A DNA stretch of 5,650 bases from Clostridia bacterium (GTDB taxonomy: Bacteria > Bacillota > Clostridia > Oscillospirales > Acutalibacteraceae), in contig CAAGHT010000053.1 of assembly GCA_900769775.1 (NCBI GenBank), forward strand, positions 1 to 5,650, read 5' to 3'. This document shows positions 1 to 5,490 of this stretch, in pieces. The first letter of the stretch is position 1; each line of letters starts with the position of its first letter. Both the position numbers and the translations under genes were made by a program. Under the pieces are notes generated by a model. That model had not been told where the DNA came from and searched no databases. It saw nothing but the letters and a program-made list of their open reading frames with translations.

Positions 1-6
1 CGATCT
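1..6. other. Possible Illumina adapter remnant at left end
   Basis: CGATCT equals the last six bases of the adapter in the opposite orientation (…TTCCGATCT). Six bases alone could be chance, but the clear adapter at the other end makes it likely. The first codons of the partial ABC gene are affected. Confidence 0.6.
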
Positions 7-518
7 TTCGTGAGGCGGTCGGAATGGTGCTTCAGAAGAATGTGCTTTTCTCGGGAACTATCCGTGAAAATCTCCTTTGGGGCGATGAAAACGCAAGCGA
101 AGAGGAACTGAAAGCGGCGGCAGAATATGCTCAGGCTCACGGTTTTGTCGAAAGCTTTAAAGAGGGCTACGACACCGAGATTGAGCAAGGCGGAGTTAAT
201 GTTTCGGGCGGACAAAAGCAGAGACTTTGTATTGCCAGAGCCCTACTTAAAAAGCCCCGTATTCTCATACTCGACGACTCAACAAGCGCCGTTGATACGG
301 CAACCGAGGCTATGATTCGCCGCGCCTTTTCCGAAGAGCTCAGTGGCTCTACCAAAATAATTATTGCTCAGAGAATTTCCTCTGTAAAAGACTGCGACAT
401 AATAATCGTTATGAATGAGGGCAAGATTACAGGCATCGGAGGACACGCCGAGCTGATGAAAAACTGCACCGAATATAGCGAGATTTACTATTCGCAGATG
501 GAAAAGGAGGAGAAATAA
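1..518 (+). CDS. ABC exporter subunit, C-terminal part of ATPase domain (5' truncated; degenerate-site half)
   Basis: The reading frame is open from the window edge, so this is the 3' end of a longer gene; the ATG at 24 is an internal Met. Visible are the Q-loop (VLQKN, Gln at 33-35), an intact signature VSGGQ (201-215), Walker B LILDD (264-278) and the D-loop STSAVD. Two catalytic residues are altered: Asp (276-278) replaces the Walker B Glu, and Gln (369-371, IAQRIS) replaces the switch His. In heterodimeric type IV ABC exporters (TM287/288, BmrCD and LmrCD families) these changes mark the subunit whose own ATP site is degenerate. The membrane domain and Walker A lie outside the window. The gene overlaps the next ABC gene by one base (TAATG), consistent with a co-translated heterodimer exporting drugs or lipids; the substrate is unknown. 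The first two residues (Ile-Phe) are partly encoded by suspected adapter sequence. Confidence 0.93.
   Translation, partial: IFREAVGMVLQKNVLFSGTIRENLLWGDENASEEELKAAAEYAQAHGFVESFKEGYDTEIEQGGVNVSGGQKQRLCIARALLKKPRILILDDSTSAVDTATEAMIRRAFSEELSGSTKIIIAQRISSVKDCDIIIVMNEGKITGIGGHAELMKNCTEYSEIYYSQMEKEEK
505..510 (+). promoter_or_regulatory. Shine-Dalgarno site for the second ABC subunit
   Basis: A perfect AGGAGG lies 7 bases before the ATG at 518, inside the last codons of the upstream ABC gene. With the TAATG stop/start overlap it fixes the start of the second subunit and suggests translational coupling that balances the two halves of the exporter. Confidence 0.85.
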
Positions 519-2497
519 TGGCTAAAAGAACACTCGCTGCTCTGCAAAAGCAGTATTCTCACTCCGAAGCGCCGAATAAGGGCGGTATGCCGATGGGCAG
601 AGGCCCCGGTGGTGGCAGAGGCCCGGGCGCACACGGCAGAATGGGCGGCAAGCCGAAGAACACCAAGACCACCTTGCTCCGTCTGCTCTCCTACTTTAAG
701 CCCCATATCGGCAAGCTTATCTTAGTCCTTTTATGTATGCTTTTTTCTGCCGTAACCTCACTTATCGGCTCCTTTACCCTGCTTCCGATTATTAACAGAA
801 TCGGCGGAGTGCCGACCGAGGCAAAGGACGGAATTATGGCGGTGAGAATGGACGCTTTAATTGAGCGACTGACCGAAATTCCCTTTATTTCTACTATTAT
901 GGAGGGTAGCCGCTTTTCCGAGGTGCTGACATATGTTATAACGGCAATTTTCTTCCTTGGTACAGTTTATCTTATCGGCATTATTTCTTCCTATCTTCAG
1001 GCGAGAATTATGCTCGGTATCACTCAGAACACCTTAGAGAAGCTTCGCAATCAGCTTTTCACAAAGGTGCAGACCCTCCCCGTAAAATATTTTGACCAGA
1101 ACCCCACGGGCGAAATTATGAGCCGCTTCACAAACGATATTGACAATATCGATATGATGCTGAATCACTCGGTAACCGCTCTTTTCTCGGGCGCAGTTAC
1201 CCTTATCGGCACACTTTTCTTTATGATTACAACCAACTGGATACTGACCCTGATAACCGTCTTCTTTATCCCGATTTTTGTATTCAGCGGTGCCGCAATC
1301 GGTAAGGCTTCGCGTAAGTATTACAAGAGCCAGCAGGCAGCGCTCGGTGCTGTAAACGGATATATCGAGGAGACCGTTACGGGGCAAAAGGTTGTTAAGG
1401 TATTTAACCACGAGCAGACGGCTATCGAGGAATTTGATATGCTGAACGATGATATGCGCGATAAGCAGTTTAAGGCGCAGTTCTTCGGTGGTCTTATGGG
1501 ACCTGTTACCCATAATGTAAGTATGGTAAGCTACGGCATCACTATCGGTGTCGGCGGAATTATGATGGCAACCTCCGGCTTCACGCCCGGTGCCCTCACT
1601 GTTTTTGCCAACTACACAAGACAGTTCAATATGCCGATAAATCAGATTTCTCAGCAGATGACGGCTATCTTCTCGGCACTTGCAGGTGCAGAGAGAGTTT
1701 TTGCCGTTATGGATATGGACCCTGAGGAGCCCGACCGCGAGGGCAGCGAGAAAAACCGCGACATAAAGGGTCATGTTGAGCTTAGAAATATTACCTTTGG
1801 CTACACACCTGAAAAAACTGTTCTCAAAAATATATCTCTTTATGCAAAGCCGGGTCAGAAGATTGCCTTTGTTGGCTCGACAGGTGCCGGAAAAACGACA
1901 ATCACTAACCTTATAAACCGCTTCTATGATATAAACGAGGGCGAGATTATAATTGACGGCGTTGATATAAGAGACTATCCGAGAGCGCTGCTTCGAGAGA
2001 ATATTGCGATGGTGCTTCAGGATACTCACCTTTTCACAGGCACGGTTATGGAAAATATCCGTTACGGCAGACTTGATGCCACCGATGAGGAGGTTATTGC
2101 CGCCGCAAAAACGGCAAGCGCCCACTCCTTTATTATGAGACTTGAAAAGGGCTATGACACCCTCATTACGGGCGACGGTGCAAACCTTTCTCAGGGTCAG
2201 CGACAGCTGCTGAATATCGCACGTGCCGCCGTTTCTAAGGCGCCTATCCTCATTCTCGATGAGGCAACAAGCTCGGTTGATACGAGAACAGAGCGCCACA
2301 TTGAGCACGGAATGGACCGTCTTATGCAAAACCGCACCACCTTTGTTATCGCTCACAGACTTTCGACCGTCCGCAACTCAAACGCTATTATGGTGCTTGA
2401 AAAGGGTGAGATTATCGAGCGTGGCGACCATGACGACCTCCTCAAACAGGGCGGCCGCTACTATGAGCTTTATACAGGCAAAAAGGAGCTTGACTGA
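518..2497 (+). CDS. Heterodimeric ABC multidrug-type exporter, permease/ATPase subunit (catalytic-site half)
   Basis: A full-length 659-residue half-transporter, TMD then NBD. Residues 21-46 form a Gly/Pro/Arg-rich cytoplasmic tail, which helps explain a length above the usual ~580. Likely membrane helices are near 66-90, 136-160, 216-238, 240-262, 325-350 and 355-375, with the conserved exporter stretches NPTGEIMSRFTNDID (195-209) and ETVTGQKVVKVFNHE (285-299) between them. The NBD has A-loop Tyr429, Walker A GSTGAGKT (453-460), Q-loop Gln501, signature LSQGQ (557-561), Walker B ILILDE (577-582) with catalytic Glu582, D-loop SSVD and switch His613. The signature is non-canonical (Gln559 for the first Gly), whereas Walker B and the switch His are intact, the reverse of the upstream subunit. 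The pair therefore predicts one hydrolysing and one degenerate ATP site. It is probably an integral inner-membrane exporter; the cargo cannot be told from sequence. Confidence 0.95.
   Translation: MAKRTLAALQKQYSHSEAPNKGGMPMGRGPGGGRGPGAHGRMGGKPKNTKTTLLRLLSYFKPHIGKLILVLLCMLFSAVTSLIGSFTLLPIINRIGGVPTEAKDGIMAVRMDALIERLTEIPFISTIMEGSRFSEVLTYVITAIFFLGTVYLIGIISSYLQARIMLGITQNTLEKLRNQLFTKVQTLPVKYFDQNPTGEIMSRFTNDIDNIDMMLNHSVTALFSGAVTLIGTLFFMITTNWILTLITVFFIPIFVFSGAAIGKASRKYYKSQQAALGAVNGYIEETVTGQKVVKVFNHEQTAIEEFDMLNDDMRDKQFKAQFFGGLMGPVTHNVSMVSYGITIGVGGIMMATSGFTPGALTVFANYTRQFNMPINQISQQMTAIFSALAGAERVFAVMDMDPEEPDREGSEKNRDIKGHVELRNITFGYTPEKTVLKNISLYAKPGQKIAFVGSTGAGKTTITNLINRFYDINEGEIIIDGVDIRDYPRALLRENIAMVLQDTHLFTGTVMENIRYGRLDATDEEVIAAAKTASAHSFIMRLEKGYDTLITGDGANLSQGQRQLLNIARAAVSKAPILILDEATSSVDTRTERHIEHGMDRLMQNRTTFVIAHRLSTVRNSNAIMVLEKGEIIERGDHDDLLKQGGRYYELYTGKKELD
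2484..2488 (+). promoter_or_regulatory. Shine-Dalgarno site for the HAD hydrolase
   Basis: AGGAG sits 8 bases before the ATG at 2497, inside the last codons of the ABC gene. The ABC stop and HAD start overlap as TGATG, so the HAD gene is likely translated by coupling to the exporter. Confidence 0.75.
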
Positions 2498-3156
2498 TGG
2501 GTAAGGCCTTTATTTTTGATATGGATGGTCTGCTCTTTGATACCGAGCTGCTCACAGAAGAGGCACTCAGAGCTATGAGCCGAAAATACGGCGAGCGTGA
2601 GGATGTTGATGAGTTTTACCCGACCACCTGCGGCACTACCCTTGCCACCGCAAAGATACTTTATAAAAATTTCTTCGGAGAGGACTATCCTTTTGAGTCT
2701 CGCCGTGAGGAAATGCGGCAGTGGATGAGAAACGAGATTGACAAAAACGGCATACCGATTAAAAAGGGCGCCGAGGAGCTTTTAAAATTTCTCAAAGAAA
2801 AGGGCTTAAAAATCGCCCTTGCAACCTCTACAACAAGGGTCTCTGCTGAGGGACACCTTAAAAAAGCAGGCTTCCTCCCCTACTTTGATGCGACAGTCTG
2901 CGGAGATGAAATAGAAAACGCAAAGCCAAACCCCGAAATATTCCTAAAAGCGGCAAAAAAGCTCGGAGTAAAACCCGAAAACTGCTTTGTCGGCGAGGAC
3001 TCATATCTCGGAGTAGAGGCAGGATATAGGGCAGGAATGAGGGTCTTTATGGTGCCCGATATGAACCCACCCAGAGAAAAAGAACGACAGTTAGCCTCTA
3101 AAATATGTTCTGATTTAACAGAAGTAAAAAAGCACCTCGAATGCGACCTACAGTAA
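2497..3156 (+). CDS. HAD-superfamily hydrolase (beta-phosphoglucomutase/phosphatase-like, cap type I)
   Basis: At 219 residues this is a normal length for this HAD subfamily. Motif I is FDMDGLLFDT (nucleophile Asp8, acid/base Asp10), motif II is Ser111 in LATSTT, motif III is Lys143 in AKPNPEIF, and motif IV is Glu167-Asp168 in VGEDSYLGVEAG. The inserted helical segment at about 16-85 is the C1 cap expected for the group. Members are soluble Mg-dependent phosphatases or phosphomutases acting on small phosphorylated metabolites; the substrate is not predictable here. It is the third gene of the exporter operon (one-base overlap), but a functional link to export is unproven. The last four codons (Cys-Asp-Leu-Gln) and the stop lie within the first hairpin of the downstream array, so the extreme C-terminus appears to be supplied by the repeat element. 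Confidence 0.92.
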   Translation: MGKAFIFDMDGLLFDTELLTEEALRAMSRKYGEREDVDEFYPTTCGTTLATAKILYKNFFGEDYPFESRREEMRQWMRNEIDKNGIPIKKGAEELLKFLKEKGLKIALATSTTRVSAEGHLKKAGFLPYFDATVCGDEIENAKPNPEIFLKAAKKLGVKPENCFVGEDSYLGVEAGYRAGMRVFMVPDMNPPREKERQLASKICSDLTEVKKHLECDLQ

Positions 3157-3167
3157 TGTAGGTCGCA
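3142..3167 (+). other. Perfect 11-bp hairpin with the HAD stop codon in its loop
   Basis: TGCGACCTACA (3142-3152) and TGTAGGTCGCA (3157-3167) are exact reverse complements around the loop GTAA, whose last three bases are the HAD stop codon. No T-tract follows, so it is not a standard intrinsic terminator. It directly abuts the first GCGATAT of the array and is best read as the array's outermost unit. In mRNA it could shield the 3' end or slow ribosomes at termination, but that is inference. Confidence 0.85.
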
Positions 3168-3355
3168 GCGATATAAATTCCTGACGGAATTTGCGATATA
3201 TACTTCGTATGCGATATATCTTCGATGCGATATGTCCCTACGGGACGCGAACCTGGAATTTATATCATATCGCAACCGAGCAATGCGAGGTTATATCGCA
3301 TTTGTTCACAAATATATCGCGAACCGAAGGTTCATATCGCTGTGGCAAAGCCACA
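3142..3355. repeat. Palindromic hairpin array with GCGATAT/ATATCGC spacers (nested fold-back element)
   Basis: Four exact GCGATAT copies (3168-3174, 3193-3199, 3211-3217, 3227-3233) are followed by four exact ATATCGC copies (3267-3273, 3293-3299, 3314-3320, 3334-3340). Hairpins fill the intervals: 3142-3167 (11-bp stem), 3175-3192 (AAATTCC/GGAATTT), 3200-3210 (ATAC/GTAT), 3218-3226 (ATC/GAT), 3234-3246 (GTCCC/GGGAC), 3274-3292 (AACC/GGTT with an inner GC/GC), 3300-3313 (ATTTG/CAAAT), 3321-3333 (GAACC/GGTTC) and 3341-3355 (TGTGGC/GCCACA). Neighbouring elements abut without a spare base on both arms. Only 3247-3266 in the centre is not in a local hairpin, and its last 12 bases complement 3170-3181. 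The left and right 7-mers can pair in nested order. The structure is seen directly; its role (insulating convergent transcription, mobile repeat, RNA stabilisation) is unknown. I recognise no named family. Confidence 0.9.
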
Positions 3356-3361
3356 CCATAA

Positions 3362-3389
3362 TTCTGCATTTTGCATTCTGCATTCTGCA
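3362..3389. repeat. Heptamer tandem repeat, TTCTGCA x4
   Basis: Four consecutive 7-base units lie between the hairpin array and the terminator: TTCTGCA, TTTTGCA (one substitution), TTCTGCA, TTCTGCA. The tract contains repeated TGCA palindromes but no ORF or promoter I can support. It may be a slippage-prone microsatellite. Confidence 0.85.
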
Positions 3390-3391
3390 TT

Positions 3392-3419
3392 AAAAAAAGA
3401 GCCCATCGGGCTCTTTTTT
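3392..3419. terminator. Bidirectional intrinsic terminator between convergent operons
   Basis: GAGCCC (3399-3404) and GGGCTC (3408-3413) form a 6-bp GC-rich stem with an ATC loop. It is flanked by seven A on the left (3392-3398) and six T on the right (3414-3419). Read on the plus strand it ends the ABC/HAD operon; on the minus strand the A7 becomes a U7 tail and ends the pncB/lipoprotein operon. The lipoprotein stop codon (3418-3420) overlaps the tract, so the minus-strand message has almost no 3' UTR. Confidence 0.93.
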
Positions 3420-4026
3420 ATATCGTCCAGTTTTCAGTATCGCGGAGGACTGTTGCTACAAGGGCATTTTCATAGAAATAAAAATCAAGTTGATACTTGC
3501 CGCTTACATAGCGGAGAATCAAAGCCTCGGAAAGGGGCACGAAATAAAGCTCGTCCTCACCTGCGTTCAGCTTCTGAGTTTTAAGGGATGAGAGCCTGTC
3601 CTCAACATCCTTGCGCGATGAGCCGTTTTTAAAGCCGAAGGCATCGTCAGTTGAAACGATAACCGAAATGCCGTTCTTACTCTTTTCCTTTTCATAGTAG
3701 TAGCGGAATTTAGAGAAGGCATAGCTTACAGAGAGGTCTCCCTCTAAGCGGTCATAATAAACATCGCCGTCGCCGTGGACATGGCCGCCCTCCTCGGGCT
3801 GCTGATACTGCTCGTTTACAATTTCAGTATAGCGGTTAGAAAGGGTCGAGGTCTTTTCACCGAGCTTATATTCAGCCTCGGGAATTTTTCCCTCTGCTAC
3901 TGCCGAGGCTATCTCATCACTGCGGTTTATGGCAGATGAGACATCTGCCGGAGCTTCCTCTTTTTTACAGCCTGCAAAGGCAAAAACAAAGGTTAATGCA
4001 AGTAATATTGCGATAATCTTTTTCAT
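3418..4026 (-). CDS. Putative lipoprotein of unknown function
   Basis: A 202-residue protein with a clear type II signal peptide: MKK, a hydrophobic core (residues 4-18), then the lipobox-like FAGC with Cys20 as the probable lipidation site, followed by a charged linker (KKEE). Phe at -3 is less usual than Leu, so lipidation is likely rather than certain. The mature part has a helical-looking stretch rich in Ser, Glu and Ala (about 29-75), a His/Gly/Asp patch GGHVHGDGD (80-88) that could bind metal, and an aromatic-rich beta-like C-terminal half (YYYEKEK, LDFYFYENALVATVL). I recognise no enzyme motif and no named domain. Its start overlaps the pncB stop (TAATG), so it is probably co-translated with the NAD salvage enzyme and anchored on the outer face of the membrane. 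Any functional link to nicotinate metabolism is inference. Confidence 0.85.
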   Translation of the reverse strand: MKKIIAILLALTFVFAFAGCKKEEAPADVSSAINRSDEIASAVAEGKIPEAEYKLGEKTSTLSNRYTEIVNEQYQQPEEGGHVHGDGDVYYDRLEGDLSVSYAFSKFRYYYEKEKSKNGISVIVSTDDAFGFKNGSSRKDVEDRLSSLKTQKLNAGEDELYFVPLSEALILRYVSGKYQLDFYFYENALVATVLRDTENWTI

Positions 4027-5474
4027 TATTTTTCTCCCTCACTTTTTTCTCTGAGCAGCTTCTGTCTTAAATCCCAAAGGTCCTGCGATAAATCAACATA
4101 GTAGGCGTGGGGGTTTTCAAAACGCTTGACCTCGTCCCAAAGGTGGTCTACACAGTCGCGGCGGAATTCGGAAATCTCTCCGACCGAGGGCGAAACATAA
4201 ACCTGCTTGCCCTTTTCCATAATCTTTATCTGAAGCTTCTTTGCAGTGAAGTTGGTAACCGTTTTGCGCTTCCAGGTGTGAACAGGGTCGAAAATTTCAT
4301 AGTGCTTTGAGTCGTCAATCTTCTCATAATTCATACAAATTACATCGGCGATAGCCTTGCCGGTTTCGTTATCGTAAAGGCGCCACGGAATTTTAACTCC
4401 GGGAAGAGTAATCTTTGCGATATTTTCGCTGATTTTGATTTTCGGAATGATATTTCCTTCTTTGTCCTCAACGGCGGCAAGCTTGTACACTCCGCCAAAG
4501 ACCGCTTCGCTCGATGCGGTGATAAGACGCTCGCCGACACCAAAGGAATTAATGCAGGCGCCCTGATTGTCGAGTTCCTTTATAAGATGCTCATCAAGAG
4601 AGTTTGAAACTACAACGGCGCAGTCGGGATAGCCTGCTTCGTCAAGTCTTTTTCTGATTTTCTTTGAAAGATAGGCAATGTCGCCACTGTCAATTCTGAC
4701 ACCCTTTGGTCTCTTGCCGAGGGGTTTAAGCACCTCATCAAAGCATTTGATTGCATTCGGCAGACCCGATTTTAATACATTATAGGTATCGATAAGAAGC
4801 GTACAAGAGTCGGGATAACGCTCGGCATAGGTTTTAAAGGCGGTGTACTCATCCTCATAAAGCTGAACCCAGCTGTGAGCCATTGTGCCCGATGCGATAA
4901 CACCAAAGTCCTTTGCCGTCATAACATTTGAGGTGCCGAGACAGCCGCCGATAACTGCGGCACGGGCTCCGTAATAGGCGGCATCATAGCCGTGAGCTCT
5001 GCGTGCTCCGAATTCCATAACGGGGCGCTTGCCGGCAACCGAGCAGATTCTGTTTGCCTTGGTTGCTATCAGTGACTGATGATTTATGGTGAGAAGCACC
5101 ATAGTCTCGACCATAAATGCCTGAATTGCGGGGCCTCTGACGGTCACAATAGGCTCCATCGGGAAGATAGGTGTACCCTCGGGAACTGCCCAGACATCGC
5201 ACTCAAAATTAAAGCTTTTAAGATAGTCTAAAAACTCATCCGAAAAGAGGTTTAATGAGCGGAGATAACGGATATCATCGGCATCAAAATGCAGATTGTT
5301 GAAATATTCGATAAGCTGCTCAAGACCTGCCATAATGGCATAGCCGCCGTTATCGGGCACGCGGCGGAAGAACATATCAAAATAGGTGATTTTGTCCCTC
5401 ATATCACTCTGCATAATGCCGTTTGACATTGTCAGCTCATAAAGGTCCATAAGCATCCAAAGGTCATTTCTCAT
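4026..5474 (-). CDS. pncB: Nicotinate phosphoribosyltransferase
   Basis: At 482 residues this matches the long Firmicute-type NAPRTase (about 480-490). It joins nicotinate and PRPP to give nicotinate mononucleotide, with ATP hydrolysis, in the Preiss-Handler NAD salvage route in the cytoplasm. Seen are the N-terminal LMDLYELTMSNG (8-19), FFRRVPDNGGYAIMAGLE (35-52), the active-site stretch FGARRAHG (155-162), GTMAHSWV (197-203) with His200 as the expected phosphorylated His, IDSGDIAYLS (261-270) and the phosphate-binding FGVGERLITA (311-320). No frameshift or missing core residue is visible. The start at 5474 has a good AAGGAG site 9 bases upstream. The gene lies 13 bases after the stop of an upstream partial gene and overlaps the downstream lipoprotein by one base, so it sits mid-operon. 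I see no promoter or NAD-linked riboswitch directly before it. Confidence 0.96.
   Translation of the reverse strand: MRNDLWMLMDLYELTMSNGIMQSDMRDKITYFDMFFRRVPDNGGYAIMAGLEQLIEYFNNLHFDADDIRYLRSLNLFSDEFLDYLKSFNFECDVWAVPEGTPIFPMEPIVTVRGPAIQAFMVETMVLLTINHQSLIATKANRICSVAGKRPVMEFGARRAHGYDAAYYGARAAVIGGCLGTSNVMTAKDFGVIASGTMAHSWVQLYEDEYTAFKTYAERYPDSCTLLIDTYNVLKSGLPNAIKCFDEVLKPLGKRPKGVRIDSGDIAYLSKKIRKRLDEAGYPDCAVVVSNSLDEHLIKELDNQGACINSFGVGERLITASSEAVFGGVYKLAAVEDKEGNIIPKIKISENIAKITLPGVKIPWRLYDNETGKAIADVICMNYEKIDDSKHYEIFDPVHTWKRKTVTNFTAKKLQIKIMEKGKQVYVSPSVGEISEFRRDCVDHLWDEVKRFENPHAYYVDLSQDLWDLRQKLLREKSEGEK
4034..4040 (-). promoter_or_regulatory. Weak Shine-Dalgarno site for the lipoprotein gene
   Basis: On the minus strand GAGGGAG precedes the ATG; the GAGG core is about 10 bases upstream. 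It is a poorer match than the AGGAG sites of the other genes, so initiation may lean on coupling with the overlapping pncB stop. Confidence 0.5.
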
Positions 5475-5483
5475 TTTTCAAAA

Positions 5484-5490
5484 CTCCTTA
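5484..5490 (-). promoter_or_regulatory. Shine-Dalgarno site for pncB overlapping the upstream stop codon
   Basis: On the minus strand the sequence TAAGGAG combines the upstream gene's TAA stop (5490-5488) with the pncB ribosome binding site, 9 bases before the ATG. This arrangement supports translational coupling and one transcript for both genes. Confidence 0.8.

Noticed and set aside
24..518. Complete small gene starting at the ATG at 24
   Set aside because: The frame is open upstream to the window edge and the protein starts in the middle of an ABC ATPase domain, so the ATG is internal to a truncated gene.
1034..2356. A 440-codon minus-strand open frame opposite the ABC exporter gene
   Set aside because: It is the antisense shadow of a well-supported gene, has no recognisable domain and is rich in Cys, His and Arg as expected from reverse-frame translation.
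2880..3275. A minus-strand open frame (131 codons) across the array and the HAD 3' end
   Set aside because: The N-terminal part is translated repeat sequence and the rest is antisense to the HAD gene.
3168..3340. CRISPR array
   Set aside because: The constant unit is only 7 bases, intervals are 9-19 bases (33 in the centre) and mostly palindromic, and the orientation inverts midway; no cas gene is present.
3142..3355. tRNA or other known cloverleaf RNA gene
   Set aside because: Despite several hairpins there is no acceptor stem, T-loop GTTCRA context or anticodon arm arrangement, and the number of helices is far too high.
3225..3584. A plus-strand open frame (119 codons) running through the hairpin array, heptamer repeat and terminator
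   Set aside because: It crosses an intrinsic terminator and runs antisense into the lipoprotein gene; its translation reflects repeats and there is no good ribosome binding site.
4417..4423. An extra GCGATAT copy inside pncB
   Set aside because: It is a single copy within conserved coding sequence, with no flanking hairpins, and is likely chance.
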